DNA from: Agrococcus sp. ARC_14
Lineage (GTDB): Bacteria; Actinomycetota; Actinomycetes; Actinomycetales; Microbacteriaceae
Assembly (NCBI RefSeq): GCF_022436485.1
Contig: NZ_JAKUDO010000001.1
Location: 2,542,001 to 2,606,000 of the forward strand
Direction: 5' to 3'
Length of the DNA: 64,000 nucleotides
The position numbers were made by a program, and so were the translations under genes. The notes below the pieces were generated by a model. The model was not told the DNA's origin. It searched no databases and worked only from the letters and a program-made list of their open reading frames with translations. The number at the start of each line of letters is the position of its first letter. Position 1 is the stretch's first letter. This document shows, piece after piece, positions 1 to 8,200 of this stretch.

Positions 1-234
1 CAGCAGCGTGCGCTCTGCCGTGAGCTGCACGACGGTGACGGCGCCGGCGCCGAGCTTCGTGAGGTCATCTCGGTAGTCGGCGTGCCACGACTCGCCCTCG
101 GCGGCATCCTTCGCCCAGAGGACCACGACGATCGTGGGCGGGCCACCGGCACGCTGCCGCGCCTCGTCGACGAAGCGCCCCGTCCAGCCCGACTCGTCCT
201 CGGCCCATCCGCCGCCCAGCAGGTGAATGCTCAT
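1..234 (-). CDS. Peptidase S51-like protein, N-terminal part
   Basis: Only the first 78 residues are in the window; the gene runs off the left edge. The frame opens MSIHLLGGGWAEDESG and continues with a PPTIVVVLWAKDA strand. An N-terminal LLGGG loop followed by a hydrophobic strand is typical of S51 peptidases (dipeptidase E/cyanophycinase-like). The catalytic serine would lie beyond the window, so activity cannot be checked. The ATG at 234 has no clear Shine-Dalgarno; a weak CAGACT hexamer ends 6 nt before it, suggesting a leaderless start. It lies downstream of the aminotransferase on the same strand. Family assignment is moderate; it could be a related class I glutamine amidotransferase-fold protein. 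Confidence 0.55.
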   Translation of the reverse strand, partial: MSIHLLGGGWAEDESGWTGRFVDEARQRAGGPPTIVVVLWAKDAAEGESWHADYRDDLTKLGAGAVTVVQLTAERTLL

Positions 235-301
235 GCCGCAAGTCTGGCACCCTTCGACACGCTCGGCGCCTTCGGCGCGGAGTGCGCCGCGCTCAACCGG
301 T

Positions 302-1651
302 TCAGCGGTGCGCCGTGAAGACCTCGTCGAGGATCTCGAGCCCACGGCGCGCATCCTCGTCGCTGATGACGAGCGGCGGCACGACGTGGATGCGGTTGTC
401 GGCCGCGAAGGGCACGTAGCCGCGCTCGAGCAGCGCGCTCTTGAGCGAGGCGATGACGGATGCGTCGACCGGCTCGCGCGTGACGGGATCGGCGACGAGG
501 TCGAGGGCCCAGAAGCAGCCGCGGCCGCGCACCTCGCCGATGATCGGGTGGCGCTCGGCCAGCGCCCGCAGGCCCGGACCGAGGATGTCCTCGCCCAGGT
601 GCTTCGCGTGCTCGACGATGCCCTCCTCGGTCATCGCGTCGATCGAGGCGACGATCGAGGCCGCCGCCAGCGGGTGGCCCGAGTAGGTGAGACCGCCCGG
701 GATGGCGCGCTCCTGGAAGGTCGCCAGGATCTCCGCGCTGATGATGATGCCGCCGACGGGCACATAGCCAGAGTTGGAGCCCTTCGCGAACGTGACGAGG
801 TCGGGCTTCACACCATCGTGCTGGTGCGCGAACCAGTCGCCGGTGCGGCCGAAGCCCGCCATCACCTCGTCGAGGATGAGCACGATCCCGTGCTCATCGG
901 CGAGCTCGCGCAGCCCCTGCAGGTAGCCGGCCGGCGGCAGCAGGATGCCCGCAGTGCCGGGCACCGACTCGACCAGGATGGCCGCGAAGGTCGACGGCCC
1001 CTCCGCCTCGATCACGCGTCGCGCGTGCTGCAGCGCTCGCTCGCTCTCCTGCTCCTCGGTCTCGCTCCAGAACTCCGAGCGATACAGGAACGGGCCGAAG
1101 CAGTGCACGTGGCCGGTGGAGAACTCGTTGCCGACGCGACGGGGGTCGCCGGTGGCGTTGATCGCGGCGCCGGTGTTGCCGTGGTACGAGCGGTAGTGCG
1201 AGAGCACCTTGGCCCGACCCGTGTGGACGCGGGCCATCCGGATCGCGTTCTCCACCGCATCCGCCCCACCGTTCGTGAAGAAGACGGCGGCCATGTCATC
1301 GATTTTCGACAGGATGCGCTCGGCCGCCTCGCCGCGCGTCAGATTCGTGGTGGCGGGCGCGATGGTGGCGAGCTCGGCCGCCTGCCGCTGGATGGCGGCG
1401 ACGACCTTCGGGTGCGAGTGGCCGATGTTGGCGTTGACGAGCTGGCTCGAGAAGTCGAGGTACTCGCGGCCGTCGTAGTCCCACAGCCGCACACCCTCGC
1501 CGCGGGCGACCGTGAATGGGTTGGTGGTGCCGTGCTTCGACCACGAGTGGAGGATGAGGCGGTCGAGGGCGCGGGCGCGGTCGCCGTCGGCGGGGTCGAG
1601 GTCGGCGTCGGGGGCGGCGGCGTTGGGCTCGGCAGCGTGCAGATCGGTCAT
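302..1651 (-). CDS. Class III pyridoxal-phosphate aminotransferase
   Basis: A 449-residue fold-type I class III aminotransferase of normal family length. The PLP lysine is Lys290 in FAKGSNSGY, and the PLP-contacting Asp is in LILDEVMAGFGRTG near residue 261. Members transfer amino groups from omega-amino acids such as beta-alanine, taurine or GABA to pyruvate or 2-oxoglutarate. It sits just downstream of genes that produce beta-alanine from dihydrouracil, so a beta-alanine:pyruvate (or 3-aminoisobutyrate) transaminase role is the best inference; substrate cannot be read from sequence alone. A TAGCAT hexamer ends 6 nt before the ATG, giving it a likely leaderless promoter separate from the upstream operon. 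Confidence 0.85.
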   Translation of the reverse strand: MTDLHAAEPNAAAPDADLDPADGDRARALDRLILHSWSKHGTTNPFTVARGEGVRLWDYDGREYLDFSSQLVNANIGHSHPKVVAAIQRQAAELATIAPATTNLTRGEAAERILSKIDDMAAVFFTNGGADAVENAIRMARVHTGRAKVLSHYRSYHGNTGAAINATGDPRRVGNEFSTGHVHCFGPFLYRSEFWSETEEQESERALQHARRVIEAEGPSTFAAILVESVPGTAGILLPPAGYLQGLRELADEHGIVLILDEVMAGFGRTGDWFAHQHDGVKPDLVTFAKGSNSGYVPVGGIIISAEILATFQERAIPGGLTYSGHPLAAASIVASIDAMTEEGIVEHAKHLGEDILGPGLRALAERHPIIGEVRGRGCFWALDLVADPVTREPVDASVIASLKSALLERGYVPFAADNRIHVVPPLVISDEDARRGLEILDEVFTAHR

Positions 1652-1657
1652 GGTCGG

Positions 1658-1663
1658 ATGCTA
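1658..1663 (-). promoter_or_regulatory. -10 element of the aminotransferase gene
   Basis: TAGCAT on the minus strand, six bases before the ATG at 1651, with no ribosome-binding site between. This spacing would place the transcript start at or next to the start codon, as in actinobacterial leaderless mRNAs. Confidence 0.5.
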
Positions 1664-1677
1664 TCGAGCCTGGCTCG

Positions 1678-1725
1678 CTGGTCTCGTGACGGCAGCGGCC
1701 CTGCGGCCGCGGCCTCCTCGACCAG
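1678..1725. repeat. Palindromic intergenic repeat (GGTCTCG...CTCGACC family)
   Basis: An imperfect inverted repeat with ends CTGGTC and GACCAG around a GCGGCC/GGCCGC centre. It lies between the LLM oxidoreductase stop and the aminotransferase start. Related elements with the same GTCTCG and CTCGACC ends occur near 9.2, 25.6, 26.0-26.5 and 44.3 kb. It may act as a transcription terminator for the upstream pyrimidine operon. Confidence 0.6.
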
Positions 1726-1734
1726 CAGACTGTG

Positions 1735-2751
1735 TCACGACCTCGCCCTCGCGTGCTCCTGCAGCGCCGGGATGATGCGCTCGCCGTACTGCCGCAGCGT
1801 CTCCTCCTTGTCGTCGTGCATGACGTAGGCGGCGAACTGGTCGACACCGAGCTCGCGCAGTCGGGTGAGCTTCTCGATGTGGTCGTCTGCGGTGCCCAGC
1901 ACGCAGAAGCGATCGACGATCGCGTCGGGCACGAAGTCGACGTGGTCGTTCTCCACCCGGCCGTGCGAGTTGTAGTCGTAGCCTGAGCGCTGCTCGATGT
2001 AGGCGGCGAGGTCGGCGGGGATGGCCCCCTCGGAGCCATAGCGGGCCACGATGTCGGCCACGTGGTTGCCGACCATGCCGCCGAACCAGCGGGACTGGTC
2101 GCGCTGATGGGCGAGGTCGTCGCCGACGTAGGCAGGGCCGGCAACACAGATCGTGATCGACATGGGGTCGCGGCCGGCGTCGGAGGCGGCGCTGCGCACG
2201 TGGTCGATCATCCACTTCGTGATCTCAGGATCCGCCAGCTGCAGGATGAAGCCATCGCCGACCTCGCCGGCGAGCTGCAGCGCGCGCGGGCCGTAGGCGG
2301 CAACCCACACGGGCACCTCGGAGCCCTCCGACCACGGCAGCCGCAGCGTCACGCCGCCGACGTCGACCGCGCGGCTGGAGCCCAGCTCGCGGATCACGTG
2401 CACGGCCTCGCGCAGCTGCTTGAGCGTGGTGGGCTCGCCACCGCCGACGCGCACCGCCGAGTCACCGCGGCCGATGCCGCAGACCGTGCGGTTGCCGTAC
2501 ATCTCGTTCAGGGTGGCGAAGACGGATGCGGTGACCGACCAGTCGCGCGTCGCCGGGTTGGTCACGAACGGGCCGACCGTCACCCGCCGCGTGGCGGCGA
2601 GGATGGCCGAGTGGATGACGTAGGGCTCCTGCCACAGCACGTGGCTGTCGAAGGTCCACACGTGGCTGAACCCGTGCACCTCGGCCAGCTGCGCGAGCTG
2701 CACGGTGCGACTGGCGGGCGGGTTGGTCTGGAAGACGGCTCCGAAGTCCAC
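1735..2751 (-). CDS. LLM class F420-dependent oxidoreductase
   Basis: A 338-residue luciferase-like monooxygenase-fold flavin/F420 enzyme starting VDFGAVFQTNPPASR (GTG at 2751). The TIM-barrel family pattern is clear: an early HVWTFDSH segment, then FVTNPATRDWSVTASVFATLNEMYGNR, then GIGRGDSA. The best matches by eye are the F420-type LLM oxidoreductases that are often neighbours of hydantoinase genes. It follows the dihydropyrimidinase by 14 nt in the same operon. The exact reaction is unknown. The F420 biosynthesis genes cofC, cofD and cofE lie 5-13 kb away, which supports F420 rather than FMN as cofactor. The start is set by the upstream gene boundary; the open frame itself extends further. 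Confidence 0.82.
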   Translation of the reverse strand: MDFGAVFQTNPPASRTVQLAQLAEVHGFSHVWTFDSHVLWQEPYVIHSAILAATRRVTVGPFVTNPATRDWSVTASVFATLNEMYGNRTVCGIGRGDSAVRVGGGEPTTLKQLREAVHVIRELGSSRAVDVGGVTLRLPWSEGSEVPVWVAAYGPRALQLAGEVGDGFILQLADPEITKWMIDHVRSAASDAGRDPMSITICVAGPAYVGDDLAHQRDQSRWFGGMVGNHVADIVARYGSEGAIPADLAAYIEQRSGYDYNSHGRVENDHVDFVPDAIVDRFCVLGTADDHIEKLTRLRELGVDQFAAYVMHDDKEETLRQYGERIIPALQEHARARS

Positions 2752-2765
2752 GGTGTCCGGCTCCC

Positions 2766-4202
2766 CTACACCAGGTACTGGCTCAGGCCGCGCTTGACGA
2801 ACGTGCCGTCCCCCGGTGAGCCCAGGTACGCATCCGCTTCGACGATCACGCGGCCGCGGCTCATCACCGTGTCGACGTGGCCGTCGATCTCGAAGCCCTC
2901 CCACGCCGAGTAGTCCATGTTCATGTGGTGCGTCTTCTCGAGCCCGATCGAGGTGTGCCCCTTCGGGTCGTACACGACGATGTCGGCGTCGGCACCGGGC
3001 TGGATGACGCCCTTCTTGCCGTAGAGGCCGAACATCCGCGCCGGCGTCGTCGCGGTGATCTCGACCCACCGCTCGGGTGTGATGTGGCCGTCGACGACGC
3101 CTTGGAAGAGCAGATCCATGCGGTGCTCGACCGAGCCGATGCCGTTCGGGATCTTCGAGAAGTCGCCGAGGCCGAGCTCCTTCTGATCCTTCATGCAGAA
3201 GGGGCAGTGGTCGGTCGAGACCATCTGGATGTCGTTGGTGCGCAGCGCCGTCCAGAGCTCGTCGCGGTGGTGCTCGTGCTTCGACCGCAGCGGCGTCGAG
3301 CACACCCACTTCGCGCCCTCGAAGCCGCCCCACTCTTCGCCGGTGGCGCCCAGCTGATCCTCGAGCGAGAGGTAGAGGTACTGCGGGCAGGTCTCGCCGA
3401 AGACGTTCTGGCCGCTGTCGCGGGCCGCGGCGATCTGCGCCACCGCCTGCTTGGCGCTCACGTGCACGACGTAGAGCGGGGCGCCCGTGAGGTTCGCGAG
3501 CATGATCGAGCGGTGCGTCGCCTCCTCCTCCATCTGCCAGGCGCGCGCGATCCCGTGGAAGTAGGGGTCGGTCTTGCCCTGCGCGAGCAGCTGCTGCGCC
3601 AGCACGTCGATCGCCGGCCCGTTCTCGGCGTGCATCATCGTCATCAGGCCGGTGTCGGCCGAGACCTGCATCGCCTTGAGCACCTGCGCGTCATCGGAGT
3701 AGAACACGCCCGGGTAGGCCATGAAGAGCTTGAAGCTCGACACGCCTTCGTCGGCGAGCCCGCGCATGGCCTTGAGGGACTCGTCGTTGACGTCGCCGAT
3801 GATCTGGTGGAACGAGTAGTCGACCGCGCAGTTGCCCGCGGCCTTCTGGTGCCAGGCCGCCAGGCCGTCCTCGACCCGCTCGCCGTACTTCTGGATCGCG
3901 AAGTCGATGATCGTCGTCGTGCCGCCCCAGGCGGCCGCGCGCGTGCCCGTCTCGAAGGTGTCGCTCGCCTCCGTGCCGCCGAAGGGCATCTGCATGTGGG
4001 TGTGGGCGTCGATGCCTCCGGGGATGACGTACTTGCCCGTCGCATCCACCACGGTGTCGACCGAGCGCGCCAGGTCGACGCCGAGCAGCTCGCTGCCGGG
4101 GGCGAGCACCGCGCGGATGGTCTCGCCGTCGACGAGCACGTCGGCGAGCGAGCGGCCGGTGGCGGAGACGACGGTGCCTCCAGTGATGAGGGTGGTGGTC
4201 AT
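2766..4202 (-). CDS. hydA: Dihydropyrimidinase / D-hydantoinase
   Basis: A 478-residue cyclic amidohydrolase that hydrolyses the amide ring of dihydrouracil, dihydrothymine or 5-substituted hydantoins to N-carbamoyl amino acids. The binuclear metal site is visible: His67 and His69 in DAHTHMQM, the carboxylated lysine Lys158 in SSFKLFMAYPG, and later His residues in MMHAENG and VVHVSAKQA. The substrate-loop Tyr/Ser/Asn positions fall in ETCPQYLYL and NGIGSVEHRMD. Length is normal for the family. It lies 9 nt downstream of the beta-ureidopropionase gene, which catalyses the next step, so a pyrimidine-degrading role is more likely than a pure hydantoinase role. Confidence 0.93.
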   Translation of the reverse strand: MTTTLITGGTVVSATGRSLADVLVDGETIRAVLAPGSELLGVDLARSVDTVVDATGKYVIPGGIDAHTHMQMPFGGTEASDTFETGTRAAAWGGTTTIIDFAIQKYGERVEDGLAAWHQKAAGNCAVDYSFHQIIGDVNDESLKAMRGLADEGVSSFKLFMAYPGVFYSDDAQVLKAMQVSADTGLMTMMHAENGPAIDVLAQQLLAQGKTDPYFHGIARAWQMEEEATHRSIMLANLTGAPLYVVHVSAKQAVAQIAAARDSGQNVFGETCPQYLYLSLEDQLGATGEEWGGFEGAKWVCSTPLRSKHEHHRDELWTALRTNDIQMVSTDHCPFCMKDQKELGLGDFSKIPNGIGSVEHRMDLLFQGVVDGHITPERWVEITATTPARMFGLYGKKGVIQPGADADIVVYDPKGHTSIGLEKTHHMNMDYSAWEGFEIDGHVDTVMSRGRVIVEADAYLGSPGDGTFVKRGLSQYLV

Positions 4203-4211
4203 CGCTGGCCC

Positions 4212-5060
4212 CTACGGCTTCGCGATCCGGGTGTACGAGTCGGGCCGGCGATCGCGGTAGAACTGCCAGTCGTCGCGCATCTGCTTGACGAGGTCGAGGT
4301 CGAGGTCGCGCACCAGCAGCTCCTCGTGCGTCTCGGAGCCGCGCTCGCCGACGAAGTTGCCGCGCGGGTCGATCACCTGGCTGGTGCCGTAGAAGTCGAC
4401 CGCGAGCTCGCCGTACTCGTTGTCCTCACGGCCGACCCGGTTGGGCTGCAGCACGAAGTAGCCGTTCGCGACCGCCGCGGCGGGGCCTTCGACCTCCCAC
4501 AGCCGGTTCGACAGCCCGGGCTTCGTGGCGTTGGGGTTGAAGACCATGTGGGCGCCGTTCAGGCCCAGCTCGCGCCAGCCCTCGGGGAAGTGCCGGTCGT
4601 AGCAGATGTAGAGGCCGACCTTGCCGACCGCCGTCTCGAAGACCGGGTAGCCGAGGTTGCCGGGACGGAAGTAGAACTTCTCCCAGAAGCGGTCGAGATG
4701 CGGCAGGTGATGCTTGCGGTAGGTGCCGAGGATCGAGCCGTCGGCATCGACGATCACGGCGGAGTTGTAGTAGACGCCGGTCTGCTCCTCCTCGTAGATC
4801 GGGAGGATCGTCACCATGCCGAGCTCCTTCGCGAGCGCCGCGAAGCGCTGCACGATCGGGCCATCTGCCGGCTCGGCGTAGTCGTAGTACCGCTTGTCCT
4901 GCGTGATGCCGAAGTAGGGCCCGTAGAAGAGCTCCTGGAAGCACATCACCTGCGCGCCCTGCGCTGCGGCCTCGCGCTGGAACGCCTCGTGGCGATCGAG
5001 CATCGAGGCCTTGTCGCCCGTCCAGGTGGTCTGCGAGATGGCTGCGCGCACCGTCGTCAT
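4212..5060 (-). CDS. Beta-ureidopropionase (nitrilase superfamily)
   Basis: A 282-residue carbon-nitrogen hydrolase, predicted to cleave N-carbamoyl-beta-alanine to beta-alanine, CO2 and ammonia. The catalytic triad is intact: Glu43 in MCFQELFYG, Lys116 in TYRKHHLPH, and Cys153 in YICYDRHFPEGW. The RFWEKFYFRPGN stretch after the lysine is characteristic of the N-carbamoyl-beta-alanine/N-carbamoyl amino acid amidohydrolase branch rather than of true nitrilases. It is the first gene of the operon that continues into the dihydropyrimidinase and the LLM oxidoreductase. N-carbamoylputrescine amidase is the main alternative; the operon context favours the pyrimidine pathway. Confidence 0.88.
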   Translation of the reverse strand: MTTVRAAISQTTWTGDKASMLDRHEAFQREAAAQGAQVMCFQELFYGPYFGITQDKRYYDYAEPADGPIVQRFAALAKELGMVTILPIYEEEQTGVYYNSAVIVDADGSILGTYRKHHLPHLDRFWEKFYFRPGNLGYPVFETAVGKVGLYICYDRHFPEGWRELGLNGAHMVFNPNATKPGLSNRLWEVEGPAAAVANGYFVLQPNRVGREDNEYGELAVDFYGTSQVIDPRGNFVGERGSETHEELLVRDLDLDLVKQMRDDWQFYRDRRPDSYTRIAKP

Positions 5061-5160
5061 GCTGTCTCCGACTTCGTCGTCTCGGCCCGGCAGTCGCCGG
5101 ACGCCCAGTCAACCTCAGACGCCCGCTTTGCGATAGGGGCGCGGGGAACTGGGGCCGCAC

Positions 5161-5166
5161 TAGACT
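5161..5166 (+). promoter_or_regulatory. -10 element upstream of the F420-0 transporter operon
   Basis: TAGACT, about 80 nt before the ATG at 5245. No convincing -35 box is seen. It would give a 5' leader of roughly 70 nt. The 184 nt between the divergent beta-ureidopropionase and this operon hold no other gene. Confidence 0.35.
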
Positions 5167-5244
5167 TGTCGGTGCGCCGGGCATCACCTCCGCGCGCGAA
5201 CCAGAAGTGCACGTTCGCGTCAGCCTGCCCAGGAGTCACCCCCG

Positions 5245-6270
5245 ATGCCCGCATCCGGCCTCATCCCCGTCCGCCGTCTCATCGCCACGACCGCAGCGAT
5301 CGGCATGCTCGCGCTCGCCGGCTGCTCGAGCGCGACGAGTCCCGGCGTGGGCGAACCAGCGACGGGCGGCGACGGGTCGGGCGCCGCCGAGTCAGCGGCC
5401 GCGATCGACGACTGCGGCGTCGCGGTGACCCCGCAGTCGCAGCCCGCCGAGCGCATCGTCGCCATCAAGTCGACGGCGGCCGAGCTCGTCGTGGCACTGG
5501 GACTGGGCGACGCGCTCGTCGCGACGGCGTTTCTCGACGGGCCGCTGGTCGGCGCCGACGGTGCAGCGCTCGAGGCACCGACGATCGAGGGGATGCCGTC
5601 GCGCGAGGCCGTGCTCGACCTCGACCCGGATGCGGTGGTGGCGGGCTGGGAGTCGACCTTCGCCCCCGAGGCGGTCGGCGACCGTGCGCAGCTGCAGGAG
5701 CTGGGCGTGCAGACGTGGGTCTCCCCCGCCGCCTGCTGGTCGACCGACGTGGCGCCGCTGACGTGGGATGCGCTGCTGGGCGAGTTCGAGCAGGCCGGCG
5801 CAGCGCTCGGCGTGCCGGAAGCCGGCGTGGAGCTCGCGACCGCGCAGCGCGCCGCGCTCGAGGCGATCGCTCCGGTCGAGCCGGCGGACGGCGGCGCGCC
5901 CACGGCGCTCTGGTACTCCTCCGGCGAGGACGCCCCCTATGTCGGCGCCGGCTCCGGCGCCCCGCAGCTGGTGCTCGACGCTGCCGGCCTCAGCAACGTC
6001 GCGGCCGACATCGACGAGACCTGGACGACCATGTCGTGGGAGGCGCTCGCGGCCAGCGAGCCGGAGGTGATCGTGCTCGTCGATGCGCCCTGGCACACCG
6101 CCGCGTCGAAGATCGACCGGCTGCAGGCGAATCCCGCCACCGCGCAGCTCGCTGCGGTGCAGGAGGAGCGCTTCGTGGTGGTGCCCTTCCCGATGGCTGA
6201 GGCCGGCGTCGGCACCGTCGAAGCCGCAGCGACGGTCGCCGACGAGGTGCGCGCGATGGAGCTGCGATGA
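5245..6270 (+). CDS. Putative F420-0 ABC transporter, substrate-binding lipoprotein
   Basis: A 341-residue type III (BtuF/FhuD-like) binding protein. A lipoprotein signal peptide ends LALAGCSS with the lipobox Cys near residue 28. The mature part has the two-lobe pattern of vitamin B12/siderophore binders (ERIVAIKSTAAELVVALG and later VIVLVDAPWHTA). An AGGAG site lies 9 nt before the ATG. It is the first gene of a binding protein, permease and ATPase operon that ends in cofD; in Microbacteriaceae such sets are annotated as proposed F420-0 transporters. The ligand is inferred from linkage; a corrinoid or siderophore cannot be excluded. Confidence 0.75.
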   Translation: MPASGLIPVRRLIATTAAIGMLALAGCSSATSPGVGEPATGGDGSGAAESAAAIDDCGVAVTPQSQPAERIVAIKSTAAELVVALGLGDALVATAFLDGPLVGADGAALEAPTIEGMPSREAVLDLDPDAVVAGWESTFAPEAVGDRAQLQELGVQTWVSPAACWSTDVAPLTWDALLGEFEQAGAALGVPEAGVELATAQRAALEAIAPVEPADGGAPTALWYSSGEDAPYVGAGSGAPQLVLDAAGLSNVAADIDETWTTMSWEALAASEPEVIVLVDAPWHTAASKIDRLQANPATAQLAAVQEERFVVVPFPMAEAGVGTVEAAATVADEVRAMELR

Positions 6271-7409
6271 CCCCCACCTCCCCCATCCCGCCCACCCCCA
6301 CCCCCACCCCCACCCCTCCCGGCACAGAGATGCGTGCATCGGCCGCTATGACGCCTCCGGAGCGGCCGATGTCCACATCTCTGCCGAGCGGCGACCTGCC
6401 GCGGGCACACCGCGCTCGCCGCTGGGCGCTGCCGGCGCTCGGCGCGCTGCTGCTCGCGGTCGCGCTCGCCGCTGTCTGCTTCGGCGCCGCGGGGATCGCG
6501 CCGGCCGACGCCTTGGCATCGCTCGCCGCCAGGCTCGGCATCGGCACCACACCGCTCGGCCGCATCGACGACGCGATCGTGGTCGACCTGCGGCTTCCCC
6601 GCGTGCTCGCCGCCTGCGCCGTCGGCGCTGGGCTCGCGATCGTGGGTGCCGTGATGCAGGCGCTCGTGCGGAACCCGCTCGCCGACCCCTATCTGCTCGG
6701 CGTCTCCTCCGGCGCATCCGTCGGCGCCGTGCTCGTGCTCATCGCCGGCCTCGGCGTGCTGCTGCCCGTCGCGGCGTTCGCCGGTGCGCTGCTGGCCTTG
6801 CTCGCGACGCTCGGGCTCGCCGGTGCCGCCGGCGGTGCGACGCCCACCCGCACCGTGCTCGCGGGCGTCGTGGTCGCATCCGCCGCCTCTGCCCTCGTCT
6901 CGCTCGTGATCTTCTGGCAGGCGGATGGCGACGCGTTCCGCGAGATCCTCGCGTGGCTGCTCGGCTCGCTCGCATCGATCGGCTGGCCGAGCGCCCTGAT
7001 CGCGCTCGTCGGCGCCGCGCTCGCGCTGCCGCTGCTCGCCAGCGGCAGGATGCTCGACGCGCTCGCGCTCGGCGACAGCGCCGCCGGTGCGCTCGGCGTC
7101 GACGTCCGCCGCACCCGCTGGGTGCTGCTCGTCGCGTGCGCGCTCGTGACCGGCGTGCTCGTGTCAGTCTCCGGCGCGATCGGGTTCATCGGGCTCGTCG
7201 TGCCGCACGCGGTGCGGCTCGTCGTGGGCTCCGCGCACGCGCTGCTGCTGCCCGCCTCCGGGCTCGCGGGAGCGATCGTGCTGCTGGTGGCCGACACGGT
7301 GGCGCGCGCGGCCTTCGACCCGCGCGAGCTGCCGGTCGGCATCGTGACGGCGCTCATCGGCGCCCCGATCTTCGCGGCGCTCATGCTCACGGGGCGGGTG
7401 CGCACGTGA
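6267..7409 (+). CDS. Putative F420-0 ABC transporter, FecCD-type permease
   Basis: A 380-residue polytopic permease of the FecCD/BtuC family. The diagnostic RLPRVLAACAVGAGLAIVGAV and NPLADPYLLGVSSGA stretches follow a long N-terminal tail, and about ten membrane segments follow. The ATG at 6267 overlaps the binding-protein stop (ATGA). Residues 1-34 are a proline-threonine tract with no counterpart in typical permeases; an in-frame ATG at 6369 would remove them. That second ATG lies in the right arm of a 59-bp inverted repeat (6325-6383). Partner of the binding protein before it and the ATPase after it. Confidence 0.78.
   Translation: MTPTSPIPPTPTPTPTPPGTEMRASAAMTPPERPMSTSLPSGDLPRAHRARRWALPALGALLLAVALAAVCFGAAGIAPADALASLAARLGIGTTPLGRIDDAIVVDLRLPRVLAACAVGAGLAIVGAVMQALVRNPLADPYLLGVSSGASVGAVLVLIAGLGVLLPVAAFAGALLALLATLGLAGAAGGATPTRTVLAGVVVASAASALVSLVIFWQADGDAFREILAWLLGSLASIGWPSALIALVGAALALPLLASGRMLDALALGDSAAGALGVDVRRTRWVLLVACALVTGVLVSVSGAIGFIGLVVPHAVRLVVGSAHALLLPASGLAGAIVLLVADTVARAAFDPRELPVGIVTALIGAPIFAALMLTGRVRT
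6325..6383. repeat. 59-bp palindromic element, copy 1
   Basis: Arms of 23 bp (6325-6347 and 6361-6383) match at 20 of 23 positions around a 13-nt loop, with outer ends CAGAGATG and CATCTCTG. A same-length relative lies at 43111-43169. It overlaps the two candidate starts of the permease gene. Confidence 0.8.
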
Positions 7410-8200
7410 GCGGGCTGCAGATCGAGGGCCTCACGGTCGCGGTGCGCGGGCGGGCCCTCGTCGACGACGCCACCTGGAGCGCACCGGTCGGCCGGATCAC
7501 GGCGCTCGTCGGCCCGAACGGCGCCGGCAAGTCGACGATGCTGCGCGCCATCGCCGGCGTCGTCCCCGAGCGCGCCACCCGCGCTGGCCGGGTGCTGCTG
7601 GGCGGCGAGCGGCTCGACACGCAGACCGCTCGCGTGCGTGCTCGTCGGGTCGCGCTGGTCGAGCAGCTGGCCGACTCGGTGCCGCAGCTGACCGCGCGCG
7701 AGGCCGTGCGCCTCGGCCGCACGCCCCACCACCGCATGCTCGGCTTCTCGCTCGGCGACGACGCGGTGGTCGAGGCGTCGCTCGCCGACGCCGGCGCCAC
7801 CGAGCTCGCCGAGCGTCGCCTGGGCGAGCTCTCCGGTGGTGAGCTGCAGCGCGTGCACATCGCGCGGGCGCTCGCGCAGCAGTCCGACGCCGGCGCGGGC
7901 TCTGCGCTGCTGCTCGACGAGCCCACCAATCACCTCGACGTCGCCTGGCAGCTCGACCTGCTCGAGCTCGTGCGCCGCATCGCCGCAGACCGTCCCGTCG
8001 TGCTCACGGTGCACGACCTCGCCCTCGCCGCCACGCACGCCGACCGCGTCGTGCTGGTGGATGGCGGGCGGGTGATCGCCGAAGGGGCTGCGGATGCGGT
8101 GCTGACGGCCGAGCGCATCCGCTCGGTCTACGGCGTGGAGGCGTCGATCGACGCCGACCCCGCCGGGGTGGCCATCAGGTACAGGAGGCTGGGCTCATGA
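7406..8200 (+). CDS. Putative F420-0 ABC transporter, ATP-binding subunit
   Basis: A 264-residue FecE/BtuD-type ATPase starting at GTG 7406, which overlaps the permease stop by four bases (GTGA). Walker A is GPNGAGKST near residue 37, the signature motif is LSGGELQRVHIARAL, and Walker B is ALLLDEPTNHLD, followed by the switch histidine in LTVHDLALA. It energises import by the adjacent permease. The cofD start codon overlaps its stop, so all four genes are translationally coupled. Confidence 0.82.
   Translation: MSGLQIEGLTVAVRGRALVDDATWSAPVGRITALVGPNGAGKSTMLRAIAGVVPERATRAGRVLLGGERLDTQTARVRARRVALVEQLADSVPQLTAREAVRLGRTPHHRMLGFSLGDDAVVEASLADAGATELAERRLGELSGGELQRVHIARALAQQSDAGAGSALLLDEPTNHLDVAWQLDLLELVRRIAADRPVVLTVHDLALAATHADRVVLVDGGRVIAEGAADAVLTAERIRSVYGVEASIDADPAGVAIRYRRLGS

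Noticed and set aside
5057..5254. 65-codon minus-strand frame between the ureidopropionase and the F420-0 transporter
   Set aside because: No ribosome-binding site, no domain, and it covers the promoter region of the plus-strand operon.
2877..6200. A 1107-codon open frame on the plus strand
   Set aside because: It is antisense to the hydantoinase and ureidopropionase genes, has Arg/His/Val-biased low-complexity composition, and matches no family. In GC-rich DNA such antisense frames are common.
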